From positions 1 to 8,567 of the forward strand of contig UQJC01000067.1 of the NCBI GenBank assembly GCA_900541335.1: a DNA stretch of 8,567 nt, given 5' to 3'. The notes below the pieces were generated by a model. The model had not been told where the DNA came from, did not search any database, and worked only from the letters and a program-made list of their open reading frames with translations. Shown one piece after another: positions 1 to 6,988 of this stretch. How positions within the stretch are numbered: position 1 is the stretch's first letter; every line of letters begins with the position of its first letter. Made by a program: the position numbers and the translations under genes. Source of the DNA: an uncultured Prevotella sp. GTDB lineage: Bacteria > Bacteroidota > Bacteroidia > Bacteroidales > Bacteroidaceae.

Positions 1-1305
1 AGCAGGCTCATCGTCGTAGAAACAGATATAAGCCAAACCGTCATGGTCAAGCGGATAGTCAATTTCATTGAAGCCATTCATCAATGTGTAGCTCAATTCG
101 TGAGGTCCTGCTCCATCGGGATCATCAATACCCTTGGTCTTACCTTGATACCAAGCAATGATGTGCATCGGCAATCGCTCGCCTTCCTTCAGTCCTGATA
201 CGGCAATACCCTGCTTACCCTTGCGGATATTAACACCCGTCACACCCTGAATACGGTCATAGCTCTTACCCGGTGTGCCAAAGATTTCAGCTTGCTTATC
301 CGTAGAAAGCTTTGCCTTATATTCGGCGATACGATAGTCCTTCTTGTAAGTACCATCCAGTAAGGCTTGAGCCAAGTTTCTGATATAGGAATCCTCAATT
401 TTATCAATATCGGCCTGCTTGATGTCAGACTTCAACGTTGTCAATGCCTCATCTGCAAAGAGGTGCGTAAACAGCTCCTTTCGGTTGTCAACCATAAAGC
501 GCATCTCAGCGCAGGAAGCAAACATCTTGCCACCTTGATCGGATGCACCTGAAGTAACCTTCAGTTGAATGGAAGTAGGATTATTCAAGCCTTCTTTACC
601 TAAGTCAATGCGTGAAGTACCACCTGCGCCACCAAGATCAACCTTAGTGATTGTCTTGTATTCGGATTCACTACCACACTTTGCTAAGACTTCTACTTCT
701 TTAAAATTACCGTTAATACCTTGTGGACGAGCTACATACTCAATATAGTCAATATGTGCGACATCTTTGAAATTATAGGTCAAGATAGCAGGATTCTCAG
801 CAGAAAGATCACCTGCATAACTCGTGTGATAGAGGGTGCTTACATTGTTATCCAAAGTCTTATCAACACCATCATTACCATTATGACCATTATCCGTAGC
901 ACTGGCAACAGCAACTTGCGTATCCTGCGTCAAATCCTCAATCACCTCATTACGTCCCTGAGTCAGTGTCAATACTTCATTGAGATTACTTTCAGCGTTG
1001 ACAAATTTCACTTGGGCCGTACGCGGCTTTTCAGTCAAATTCTCTTTGAGGTGAATGTAGACCGTACCGTCCTCCATTTTACGAACACTTACCCAGTCTG
1101 CGCCCTCAGTAGTTACTTCAAAAGGAACATTGGCGGTAATTTCGTAGCAAAGCGTACGTTCACGGAAACTTACCGTCTGATTGTGCGGAACTACAATCAC
1201 CGGATAAGTATCCTTTGCGAGATTAATTTGTGCCGATACTGGTTGAAATGCCGTAGTCATCATTGCTACGGAGGCACAACAAATTATATGTTGAATGCGA
1301 TTCAT
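1..1305 (-). CDS. N-terminal part of a secreted M60-type (enhancin-like) peptidase with BACON and F5/8-type domains
   Basis: The frame is open from an ATG at 1305-1303 to the left edge, giving 435 residues without a stop, so the gene is cut by the window. Residues 1-26 form a signal peptide (basic MNRIQH, hydrophobic stretch, SAQ cleavage-like end). Residues about 36-118 look like a BACON domain, with the ADWVSV core and a closing VLTLTQG strand. Residues about 128-272 look like an F5/8 type C (discoidin, CBM32-like) domain. A helical segment with LFADEALTTLKSDI and YRIAEYKAKLS (278-333) is followed by a beta-rich part (350-430) containing GVNIRKGKQGIAVSGL and DHDGLAYICFYDDEP. This order matches the N-terminal region of Bacteroides M60 mucin-type glycopeptidases. 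The zinc motif HExxH lies beyond the edge, so peptidase activity is inferred. It starts 29 bases after the LRR gene, with no promoter seen between, so the two are probably co-transcribed. No clear Shine-Dalgarno sequence precedes the start. Confidence 0.78.
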   Translation of the reverse strand, partial: MNRIQHIICCASVAMMTTAFQPVSAQINLAKDTYPVIVVPHNQTVSFRERTLCYEITANVPFEVTTEGADWVSVRKMEDGTVYIHLKENLTEKPRTAQVKFVNAESNLNEVLTLTQGRNEVIEDLTQDTQVAVASATDNGHNGNDGVDKTLDNNVSTLYHTSYAGDLSAENPAILTYNFKDVAHIDYIEYVARPQGINGNFKEVEVLAKCGSESEYKTITKVDLGGAGGTSRIDLGKEGLNNPTSIQLKVTSGASDQGGKMFASCAEMRFMVDNRKELFTHLFADEALTTLKSDIKQADIDKIEDSYIRNLAQALLDGTYKKDYRIAEYKAKLSTDKQAEIFGTPGKSYDRIQGVTGVNIRKGKQGIAVSGLKEGERLPMHIIAWYQGKTKGIDDPDGAGPHELSYTLMNGFNEIDYPLDHDGLAYICFYDDEPA

Positions 1306-1334
1306 TGATTCTTTATTTTAGGTAATTCTTACAA

Positions 1335-2861
1335 TTACAATACCACCTTCTTACCGTTCACTACGTAAACACCTGCAGGAAGCTGTACGGTAACAGGAGC
1401 ATCAGCTACCTGACCCTTCCAAACGAGTTTACCGGAAGTAGCATATACGCTAACAGACTGTGCCATAGCTGCCTCCAATACGAGGCGACCATTTTCCGCA
1501 TAAACTTCAAGTGTAGAAGCCGCACCCGTAGTCACGTTGTCGATGCCCGTACTGTTGGGATTATATACCTGGAAGTGAGTGGTTTCGAACTTCAAATCAG
1601 GATAATTTGCACTGGTTATTTCTACATAGACTTCATCATATGCTTTCAAGAAAGCAATCTTACCATGTGCAGAACTAATCATGTAATAATCACCGGGCTT
1701 AGAAGCTGAAGCCTTAGTCAATTCGACGGGCTTTCCATCTACCACAGCATAAGGAGTTACATCCACACGGCGGTTACCAGAATCGTAAGCATAGTTCGTC
1801 AAGTCAATCTGATACTTCTCCACCTTACCTTCGCCATAAGAAGGACACATTGTGATAAAGTACTCGTTACGACGACGGTGCAACTGATTCTTAATGTCTA
1901 TATACGTCTCTTGAGGAAGATAAGCGAAGTTTGTCGGCATTTGCGCCTTTCCTGGCAAATTTGCAAAGTTCAAAGCATTATCCTTACAAGTATAAGCATA
2001 GAGCGTATGATGGGGCAAAGCCACCTCTGCCAATTTGTTAGAGTCTGCTGCCAAATATTCCAAAGCTGTAGCCTTTGCAACATCCAACTTCTTCAGTTTA
2101 TTATTATCTACAAACAACTGGCGAAGCTGCGCAGCCTCCTCTGCCAACGTTACGGTTGTCAAGTTATTATTGCTTGCCAATACGTAGCTCAACTTCGGAG
2201 TAGCCGAAATATTTAATTGTGCAATTACATTATTCGAAGCCTTCAGACCATCCAACTTTGCATCACGATTGGTCAACTTAACCATCGTAAACTTGTTGTT
2301 GCTGATGTCTACATGCTGAAGGTTGTCATTGGACATTGCGAATGCCCTGTCCGTGCTAGAAATTGTACTCAACTGATTATCTGCCACGTTGATATTTTCC
2401 AAATTCGGATTCGTGGTAGAAGTTATATTGATAGTCTGCAACTTATTGTTAGAGCAGTTCAAGTCTACAAGTTTCTTACAAGGAGAAACATCCAATGTAC
2501 CTAATGCATTGTTCTGACAATAGAGTGAAAGCAAATTAGGTGCTGCAGCCAAATCAATAGCCGTTAAGTCATTGCCAGCACAGAGCAAAAGCGTGATTTG
2601 CGACTGCGAAGTCACCGTAATCACCTTGCCCTTCACCTTTCCTGAAACCACCAGGTGACTAGCATCCGTTTTTGCAACCGTAGTCTTGACACCATCGCCC
2701 CAGTCTACAATTACATCTTGCTTAGGCTGATTCAATTCAAATGAAACTGTTTCGCCTACAGCCTTACTTGTCGTCAGCTTGACGGTATCCTCACCCATCA
2801 TCGGGGTTACGGCCATCATGCCTGAAGCAAGCATCAAGACAAAGAGGTTATTTTTCTTCAT
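1335..2861 (-). CDS. Secreted leucine-rich-repeat protein with a type IX-like C-terminal sorting tail
   Basis: The product has 508 residues from the ATG at 2861-2859, chosen because it begins a good signal peptide (MKKNNLFVLMLASGMMAV, cleavage near residue 22). The frame could extend upstream to a TTG at 2915, but that would put 18 polar residues before the signal. A VDWGDG motif (52-57) sits in a PKD-like region seen in similar Bacteroidetes proteins. About residues 88-300 hold leucine-rich repeats of roughly 20-23 residues, recognisable by NNxL and SNNKL cores (for example 117-120, 138-141, 231-234, 253-256). A beta-rich region follows. The last 70 residues (437-508) have the pattern of a Por secretion system tail, including YATSGKLVWKG, LPAGVYVVNGKKVVL and a basic end. 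The protein is therefore probably exported through the type IX system and bound to the cell surface. Its ligand is unknown. It is first in a unit with the M60-type gene. Confidence 0.88.
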   Translation of the reverse strand: MKKNNLFVLMLASGMMAVTPMMGEDTVKLTTSKAVGETVSFELNQPKQDVIVDWGDGVKTTVAKTDASHLVVSGKVKGKVITVTSQSQITLLLCAGNDLTAIDLAAAPNLLSLYCQNNALGTLDVSPCKKLVDLNCSNNKLQTINITSTTNPNLENINVADNQLSTISSTDRAFAMSNDNLQHVDISNNKFTMVKLTNRDAKLDGLKASNNVIAQLNISATPKLSYVLASNNNLTTVTLAEEAAQLRQLFVDNNKLKKLDVAKATALEYLAADSNKLAEVALPHHTLYAYTCKDNALNFANLPGKAQMPTNFAYLPQETYIDIKNQLHRRRNEYFITMCPSYGEGKVEKYQIDLTNYAYDSGNRRVDVTPYAVVDGKPVELTKASASKPGDYYMISSAHGKIAFLKAYDEVYVEITSANYPDLKFETTHFQVYNPNSTGIDNVTTGAASTLEVYAENGRLVLEAAMAQSVSVYATSGKLVWKGQVADAPVTVQLPAGVYVVNGKKVVL

Positions 2862-2906
2862 AGTTAGTTTGAAATTTGTAAAGAGGTATTCATTATATGT
2901 AGAGAC

Positions 2907-2984
2907 GAGCCCCAAAGCTCACTCGCCCGCCGGATAACACATCCGTTACAGCTACGCTGGCAAGGTTCAAGTCAGCCGAACCTT
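2907..2984 (-). promoter_or_regulatory. Candidate structured leader RNA of the LRR/M60 unit
   Basis: Read on the minus strand, four hairpins follow each other with almost no spacer. They are AAGGTTC/GAACCTT (2984-2978 with 2968-2962, 9-nt loop), CAGC/GCTG (2959-2956 with 2952-2949, 3-nt loop), CGGAT/ATCCG (2945-2941 with 2935-2931, loop GTGTT) and GAGC/GCTC (2920-2917 with 2910-2907, loop TTTGGG). The loop of the first carries GCTG, which could pair instead with the CAGC of the second. The block is GC-rich while both flanks are AT-rich, and it lies 45 bases before the LRR start codon, inside the predicted untranslated leader. No T-run follows it, so it is not an intrinsic terminator. I do not recognise an Rfam family. 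Function, if any, is inferred. The rest of the 322-base gap 2862-3183 holds the candidate promoter (3055-3062) and the terminator (3131-3169), and nothing else I can support. Confidence 0.35.
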
Positions 2985-3054
2985 CCTGTTCTTCTCTTCA
3001 TCAAAAGCTTTAAGGGATAGAAGAACGATAGAAACACAATAGGTATTAACGCTG

Positions 3055-3062
3055 CAAATTTG
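3055..3062 (-). promoter_or_regulatory. Bacteroidetes-type -7 element upstream of the LRR gene
   Basis: On the minus strand CAAATTTG followed by CAGC resembles the Bacteroidetes -7 consensus TAnnTTTG, with a C in place of the first T. A T-run (3086-3081) lies about 19 bases upstream, where the -33 TTTG would be, but it is not an exact match. It sits after the terminator of the upstream unit and would give a leader of about 185 bases that contains the hairpin block. Confidence 0.4.
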
Positions 3063-3130
3063 CGGAAATACATTCGAAGAAAAAAATTTACTCTCTATAA
3101 AATTCAAGATTAACACTGATCAGACCCTAG

Positions 3131-3169
3131 AAAAGAAAAAATGGGCAAGGGATTTCTCCCTCACCCATT
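3131..3169 (-). terminator. Intrinsic terminator of the three-gene minus-strand unit
   Basis: Minus strand: an outer stem AATGGG/CCCATT (3169-3164 with 3145-3140), a 3x3 internal loop, then an inner stem AGGGA/TCCC-like closing pair set (GGGA with TCCC) around the tetraloop GAAA. It is followed directly by a run TTTTTCTTTT read from 3140 to 3131. It lies 15 bases after the stop codon of the nucleotidyltransferase gene, which is where the end of this transcript is expected. It also separates that unit from the LRR/M60 unit, which therefore needs its own promoter. Confidence 0.88.
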
Positions 3170-3183
3170 GCGATCGGATACGC

Positions 3184-3945
3184 TTAAGAAAGCTTGTTTT
3201 TTTCTGACGATGGCGCTCCAGTCAACCATCTTTCAGCTGCTGACAGGGTGTCTAGTTTCCCCACATCCAAGAGCTGCAAATCGGGCTGAACGAAACCACG
3301 GATACCCACTTGTGCACAAGCCTGAAGATAGAAATCCATAATCGGGAAGCGACCGGCGTAACCCAAGTCCTTCATCACTTCAAACAAACGAGGCGAGAAG
3401 CAGTGAATGCCCGAGAAGGCATAACGATGAAGGCTGTTGACATCTAAATCCGGATAAGGCGAACGAACCTCCCCCGTGGCAAGATTGGTCCAACCACGCA
3501 AACGCATCTCGTCATCAAAGAGGAGATAACGTTGCGTCACCCGTTCGCTCACCATGAGTGCCGCCTCACAATCCCGATTTGCTTCGTAGAAAGTCCGCAA
3601 GTCGGCATTAGAAAGAATGTCCACGTTGTGAATTAAGATCGGTTCATCACCGGGAGTAAAAAGCGTAGCAGCTTGTAGCAAACCACCTCCCGTATCGAGC
3701 AAGGCTTCACTCTCGTCTGAAATGCGCACAGGAACACCCCAATCACGACTCGCTACATAATCAATAATCTGCGAAGCAAAGTGATGTACATTGACCACGA
3801 TTTCATTTGCACCCTGGTCAATCAATCGGTTCAAGGTATGATAAATAAGCGGGAAGCCTCCCACAGGAACCATCGCCTTAGGCATGGTGTCTGTAAGAGG
3901 CTTCAAGCGAGTACCTAAACCAGCTGCAAAAAGCATGGATTTCAT
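3184..3945 (-). CDS. Sugar-phosphate nucleotidyltransferase (MurU / GlmU-N-like NTP transferase)
   Basis: The 253-residue product has the full signature of the NTP_transferase family, which joins a sugar-1-phosphate to a nucleoside triphosphate to give a nucleotide sugar and pyrophosphate. The N-terminal nucleotide-binding loop AAGLGTRLKPLTDTMPK covers residues 7-23, with the Arg and Lys that contact the triphosphate. DTGGGL is at 84-89, HNVD at 106-109 supplies the metal-binding Asp109, and DVGK is near the end (227-230). There is no left-handed beta-helix acyltransferase domain, so the size fits MurNAc-1-phosphate uridylyltransferases and mannose-1-phosphate guanylyltransferase-like short forms. 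The sugar cannot be read from the sequence. The AmgK-type kinase that often accompanies MurU is not in this window. The start is 22 bases after the DUF4270 stop, and a terminator follows, so it is the last gene of the unit. No Shine-Dalgarno sequence is evident. Confidence 0.88.
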   Translation of the reverse strand: MKSMLFAAGLGTRLKPLTDTMPKAMVPVGGFPLIYHTLNRLIDQGANEIVVNVHHFASQIIDYVASRDWGVPVRISDESEALLDTGGGLLQAATLFTPGDEPILIHNVDILSNADLRTFYEANRDCEAALMVSERVTQRYLLFDDEMRLRGWTNLATGEVRSPYPDLDVNSLHRYAFSGIHCFSPRLFEVMKDLGYAGRFPIMDFYLQACAQVGIRGFVQPDLQLLDVGKLDTLSAAERWLTGAPSSEKNKLS

Positions 3946-3967
3946 TGGTAATCTGAAGTATTAAGAG

Positions 3968-5458
3968 TTATCGATTCAATCGGCTGTAAACTACATCCAT
4001 TTTCAAATCGCCGGAATTACCTCCCTCCAGGCGCGCTGAGCCCAATCCCAGATCGTGACGCACCTCTTGAAGAACTTGTATCGGCTGACCATAATAGTTG
4101 GTTGTTTGCGTATAGAATGCAGTAACCGGAACCAGCATCACCTTATTCCAATCCGGATGTTGCGCCTCCCACGCCGCATATTTGCGGTTACGGGCCGCCT
4201 CATCATCGTCACGGGTCACGCCCGCTCCCTGGTCACGCTCCACCTTCAACTCCGTCACCAGTTGTGACAGGTTCGCAAAGAAATAAGTATTGACTATCGG
4301 ATCGAAAGCGGCACTCAAGTAAGAGGATTTACCATTAGGCAATTCCTTCTTCTCGAAGAAATCCTTCATCTTTTCTTTTCGCACCATCAAGAGATACTTG
4401 GGCACGGCAAAAGGATTCTTTACACCCGCCACCGTATTATACTTACGGAGCGTAATTTTCGCTTGACTGATACTATCCGTATAATGCTCTCCAGCAACTA
4501 TTTCTGCCACCGGGAGCGTCATTTCCGTAAGCAATCCGGCCGGAGTCTTGACATACGAGGAATGTACCTTGTCTAAATCGTCTAAACTCAAGCTACCGGG
4601 ATAATCATTACCAAGCTTCGTACACTGTATCACTTCTTCCGTTGCACCAAAACGCTGCATACCGTCAACAATGGTATCCTTTCCAGCCTCCGTCTTCGTA
4701 TGGTAACTGAAGTAGAGATTCATCGCCATCATCTTCGAAGTAATCATAGAGCCTACCCCGCCCGCACTTTCAAAATAAAAACCGGGACAGATGTTATGAA
4801 TAAACTGGTAGGAATTCTTGAAATACTCGGGATGCTCGTAATAACTGCGCAACAAACGGTTGGCATACTCCTTAGGCAGTTTGACAACCACCTGGCGGTA
4901 ATACGTCGATCCATCCGTCTCGTTACTCGGGCGACTCAAGTCCTTCACCGCGTAAGCTACAGACTTTTTCCACTCAGGCTGCGGATTCAGGAAGTCTGCC
5001 GGATTGAGGTCGGTATAATACTTCTTACCTTCCTCCAGCACGCGCTCTTTAGAGAGTTCCTGCACGTTCAGCTTCATCGTGGCAAGCGAGTCCCCGTAAT
5101 ATTGGTCGAAATACAAACGAAGGTCACACGAGTCCGCCACAAGTTCACCCGCATTGTCTTTCACCATCAACTCCTTTGCAGGAAGCTTAAAGTTGTCCGG
5201 CAAATGAAATTGAGCCAAGAAACTACTGGTCGTACGGATGCGCATTTCGGGATCAATGACACTTCCCAAATAACAAGTACTGGTACTTGCATACACTGCG
5301 CCCGCTTCGACAGTTGCAGTACGAATGTGATACGATTTGCTTGCGGCTGAAACCTGATCGCCTTCAGGCATGATATCCATACCAATCAGCGACGTATCGT
5401 CATCACAAGCAGACAAAGCCAATGCACTTAGCACTAGCGCCAAGGATATTTTATTCAT
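3968..5458 (-). CDS. DUF4270 family outer-membrane lipoprotein
   Basis: The 496-residue product opens with a lipoprotein signal peptide (MNKISLALVLSALALSAC) whose lipobox LSAC places the lipidated cysteine at residue 18. The cysteine is followed by DDDTSLIGMDIMP, the typical start of DUF4270 proteins. Acidic residues right after the cysteine resemble the surface-export signal described for Bacteroidetes lipoproteins, so exposure on the outer surface is possible (inference). Other family-like features are CYLGSVIDPEM with SSFLAQFHLP in the first hundred residues and the C-terminal LGLGSARLEGGN...DLKMDVVYSRL. No enzymatic motif is visible, and I know of no established function for the family. 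It sits between the glycogen-synthase-like gene (106-base gap) and the nucleotidyltransferase (22-base gap), all on one strand. As I recall, the synthase-like and DUF4270 pair beside panC is common in Bacteroidales. Confidence 0.87.
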   Translation of the reverse strand: MNKISLALVLSALALSACDDDTSLIGMDIMPEGDQVSAASKSYHIRTATVEAGAVYASTSTCYLGSVIDPEMRIRTTSSFLAQFHLPDNFKLPAKELMVKDNAGELVADSCDLRLYFDQYYGDSLATMKLNVQELSKERVLEEGKKYYTDLNPADFLNPQPEWKKSVAYAVKDLSRPSNETDGSTYYRQVVVKLPKEYANRLLRSYYEHPEYFKNSYQFIHNICPGFYFESAGGVGSMITSKMMAMNLYFSYHTKTEAGKDTIVDGMQRFGATEEVIQCTKLGNDYPGSLSLDDLDKVHSSYVKTPAGLLTEMTLPVAEIVAGEHYTDSISQAKITLRKYNTVAGVKNPFAVPKYLLMVRKEKMKDFFEKKELPNGKSSYLSAAFDPIVNTYFFANLSQLVTELKVERDQGAGVTRDDDEAARNRKYAAWEAQHPDWNKVMLVPVTAFYTQTTNYYGQPIQVLQEVRHDLGLGSARLEGGNSGDLKMDVVYSRLNR

Positions 5459-5564
5459 GTGGTAGAATAAGCATAAACAGTTTAGTCAGCAACAGCACCT
5501 CTACACCCTATAAAGAGCGGAACTGCCGCAGACTACCTTACAACGAAGGAAGTGGCAATTTATT

Positions 5565-6371
5565 CTACAAGCTTTCGAAAAAAGCGCGATAATCTGCCGC
5601 CTTATCTTGGATAGAAGCCTGTTCGAGCACGGGGAGTCCCTTTTCCTTTGCCAAACCGAGCAACGTTTCGCTCACCCCAGCTTCAGCCTCAATCACACCG
5701 TCACTGAAGGCTACTGCCAAACGGCCCAAGCTGTCAGGCTGCGACAGGTCAACCCCGGCAGCAGTCAAAGCTTTCTTATTGGCATCACGGAACTTCAAGC
5801 ACTCAGCAAAACGTTCCGTTTTCGTAGCATCGGGCATCTGAGAATAAAGCGAGGTCACCACCTTTGCATTGGCAAAGGGCGGCTCGTCGCGGTATGCCGT
5901 CTTGATATAGAAAGGAGCGACAGCGGCAGCCCAACCCTGACAATAGATAACATCAGGGCACCAACGCAGCTTCTTCACCGTCTCCAACACACCACGGGCA
6001 TAAAAAATAGCACGCTCCATATTGTCAGCATATTCCACACCTTCGGGGTCGGTCATCAACGCACGCTTATGAAAATAATCATCATTATCGATGAAATACA
6101 CCTGCATACGTGCAGCCTGAATAGAGGCTACCTTGATAATCAACGGATGATCCGTATCGTCAATAATGATATTCATACCCGAGAGGCGAATCACTTCGTG
6201 CAACTGATTACGACGCTCATTGATGCTTCCCCAACGGGGCATAAACGTGCGAATTTCACAGCCCTGCTCCTGCAGTGCCTGAGGCAACTCACGACCGTCA
6301 AGAGCCACCGGACTCTCATCTACGTAAGGTACCATTTCCTGGGTAATGAATAAGACTTTCTTTGATTCCAT
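5565..6371 (-). CDS. Glycogen/starch-synthase-like protein, GT5 N-terminal domain only
   Basis: The 268-residue product matches the N-terminal Rossmann half of GT5 glycogen synthases. It has KKVLFITQEMVPYV at the start, then REIRTFMP-like text (39-45, EIRTFMP), GSINERRNQLHEVIRLSG (48-65), QVYFIDNDDYF (90-100) and a WCPDVIYCQGW segment (137-147). Bacterial GlgA enzymes have about 480 residues and a second Rossmann domain carrying key Arg, Lys and Glu residues, and that half is absent here. The KTGGL loop that binds ADP-glucose is replaced by DESPVALDG (18-26), and the usual HxHDW motif reads YCQGW. Catalysis of glucan synthesis by this protein alone is therefore unlikely, and a regulatory, partner-dependent or diverged role is more likely. 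The stop codon is a normal TAA-type end, with no frameshift remnant downstream, so this is an intact short family member and not a broken gene. It is the first gene of the minus-strand unit. Confidence 0.87.
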   Translation of the reverse strand: MESKKVLFITQEMVPYVDESPVALDGRELPQALQEQGCEIRTFMPRWGSINERRNQLHEVIRLSGMNIIIDDTDHPLIIKVASIQAARMQVYFIDNDDYFHKRALMTDPEGVEYADNMERAIFYARGVLETVKKLRWCPDVIYCQGWAAAVAPFYIKTAYRDEPPFANAKVVTSLYSQMPDATKTERFAECLKFRDANKKALTAAGVDLSQPDSLGRLAVAFSDGVIEAEAGVSETLLGLAKEKGLPVLEQASIQDKAADYRAFFESL

Positions 6372-6551
6372 TATGCTAATACGTTTTTACAGCAAAAGAA
6401 CACGAGACACGCTCCTCCTTCGAAGGTTGACGGTCTCCTCACTAACAACTGATTGTAAGCCTAGGTTTTTTTGCAAGCTGCGACATGCCCCACTTCGGTT
6501 CATCTAACTGTGCAACAGGCAACATTGCCGCATAAGTTATACTTCTAACTG

Positions 6552-6559
6552 CAAAGGTA
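6552..6559 (-). promoter_or_regulatory. Bacteroidetes-type -7 element for the synthase-like/DUF4270/nucleotidyltransferase unit
   Basis: The minus strand reads TACCTTTGCAG, an exact match to TAnnTTTG with the frequent GCAG extension. A T-rich stretch precedes it, but no exact TTTG is seen at the -33 position. Transcription would start near 6545 and leave a leader of about 170 bases before the start codon at 6371. Confidence 0.6.
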
Positions 6560-6954
6560 CAAAAAACAAGCGACTTTTCAGCCATTTCTTCCTTCGATAG
6601 ACTGCTATTCGATGATTTTGCTGCCATTTTGCCGCTTAAAATTGATGATTGACAAATAGGCATAAACATTCCGACACTCCAATCTACCCATCTTCCTGCT
6701 CACGAAGCACACAAAGGCACACCGAAACACCCACTGAAATCCCAATCTTATATAATAAGGTACGCGCGCGAGATAAACAAATAAATATCCTCCAACTCCA
6801 CCCCTTTCGAAGCAAACTTCGCCTTCTTCTATCGAAACCCACCGTCACCTGAATACACCTTTCACTCCCCGAAAGCACCTCTGAAAGACACGACGCACCC
6901 CACGCTGTCGTAACACTTTTAAGAACTTACGCGGTACATTCACAGCAAAAGCAG

Positions 6955-6962
6955 TAAATTTG
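6955..6962 (+). promoter_or_regulatory. Bacteroidetes-type -7 element for panCD
   Basis: TAAATTTG followed by CAG is an exact TAnnTTTG match 26 bases before the panC start codon. The predicted transcript begins around 6968 and has a very short, A-rich leader. A clear -33 TTTG is not visible at the usual spacing. No strong Shine-Dalgarno sequence is present, which is normal for this phylum. Confidence 0.6.
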
Positions 6963-6988
6963 CAGCCGTTTCAAAAAAAACAAGATCA

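Larger units (their letters stand above)
6372..6988. other. Divergent intergenic region between the synthase-like gene and panC
   Basis: This 617-base stretch holds one promoter-like element for each direction (6552-6559 minus, 6955-6962 plus) and no convincing gene. Small inverted repeats are CCTTCGAAGG (6417-6426), GGCAA/TTGCC with a 2-base spacer (6518-6529) and CGAAG/CTTCG with a 4-base loop (6808-6821). None is followed by a T-run. Between about 6660 and 6900 the plus strand is rich in C and poor in G. Short open frames here lack family-like composition, a plausible start context or recognisable motifs, so I call none of them genes. Confidence 0.7.

Noticed and set aside
721..1308. A 195-codon plus-strand open frame opposite the M60-type gene.
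   Set aside because: It is an antisense shadow. The minus frame shows a signal peptide and known domains, and the plus frame has no recognisable motif.
2864..2893. A nine-codon minus-strand frame (ATG at 2893, TAA ending at 2864) that stops two bases before the LRR start codon.
   Set aside because: It is too short to judge, lacks a ribosome binding site and shows no attenuator-like codon bias, so it is probably chance.
2862..2915. An upstream TTG start extending the LRR protein by 18 residues.
   Set aside because: The added residues are polar and precede a good signal peptide, and they overlap the hairpin block. The ATG at 2861 is far better.
2948..2975. Plus-strand GGTTCAAGTC, like the T-arm of a tRNA.
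   Set aside because: The flanking bases do not form a T-stem, and no acceptor, D or anticodon arm can be drawn around it.
2949..2977. Short blocks on the minus strand (GGCTGA, TTGAACCT, TGCCAGCGTAG) in the same order as parts of the thiamine pyrophosphate riboswitch.
   Set aside because: The conserved segments between the blocks are missing, the CTGAGA motif is incomplete, and the downstream genes have no link to thiamine.
5459..5564. A separate promoter for the DUF4270 gene in the 106-base gap.
   Set aside because: No TAnnTTTG-like element was found there, so co-transcription from the upstream promoter is the simpler reading.
5607..6353. A 248-codon plus-strand open frame opposite the synthase-like gene.
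   Set aside because: It is antisense to a clear GT5-like protein and has no family features.
6442..6669. A 75-codon minus-strand frame in the divergent intergenic region.
   Set aside because: It spans the predicted promoter of the unit on the same strand, has no start context and has no protein-like pattern.
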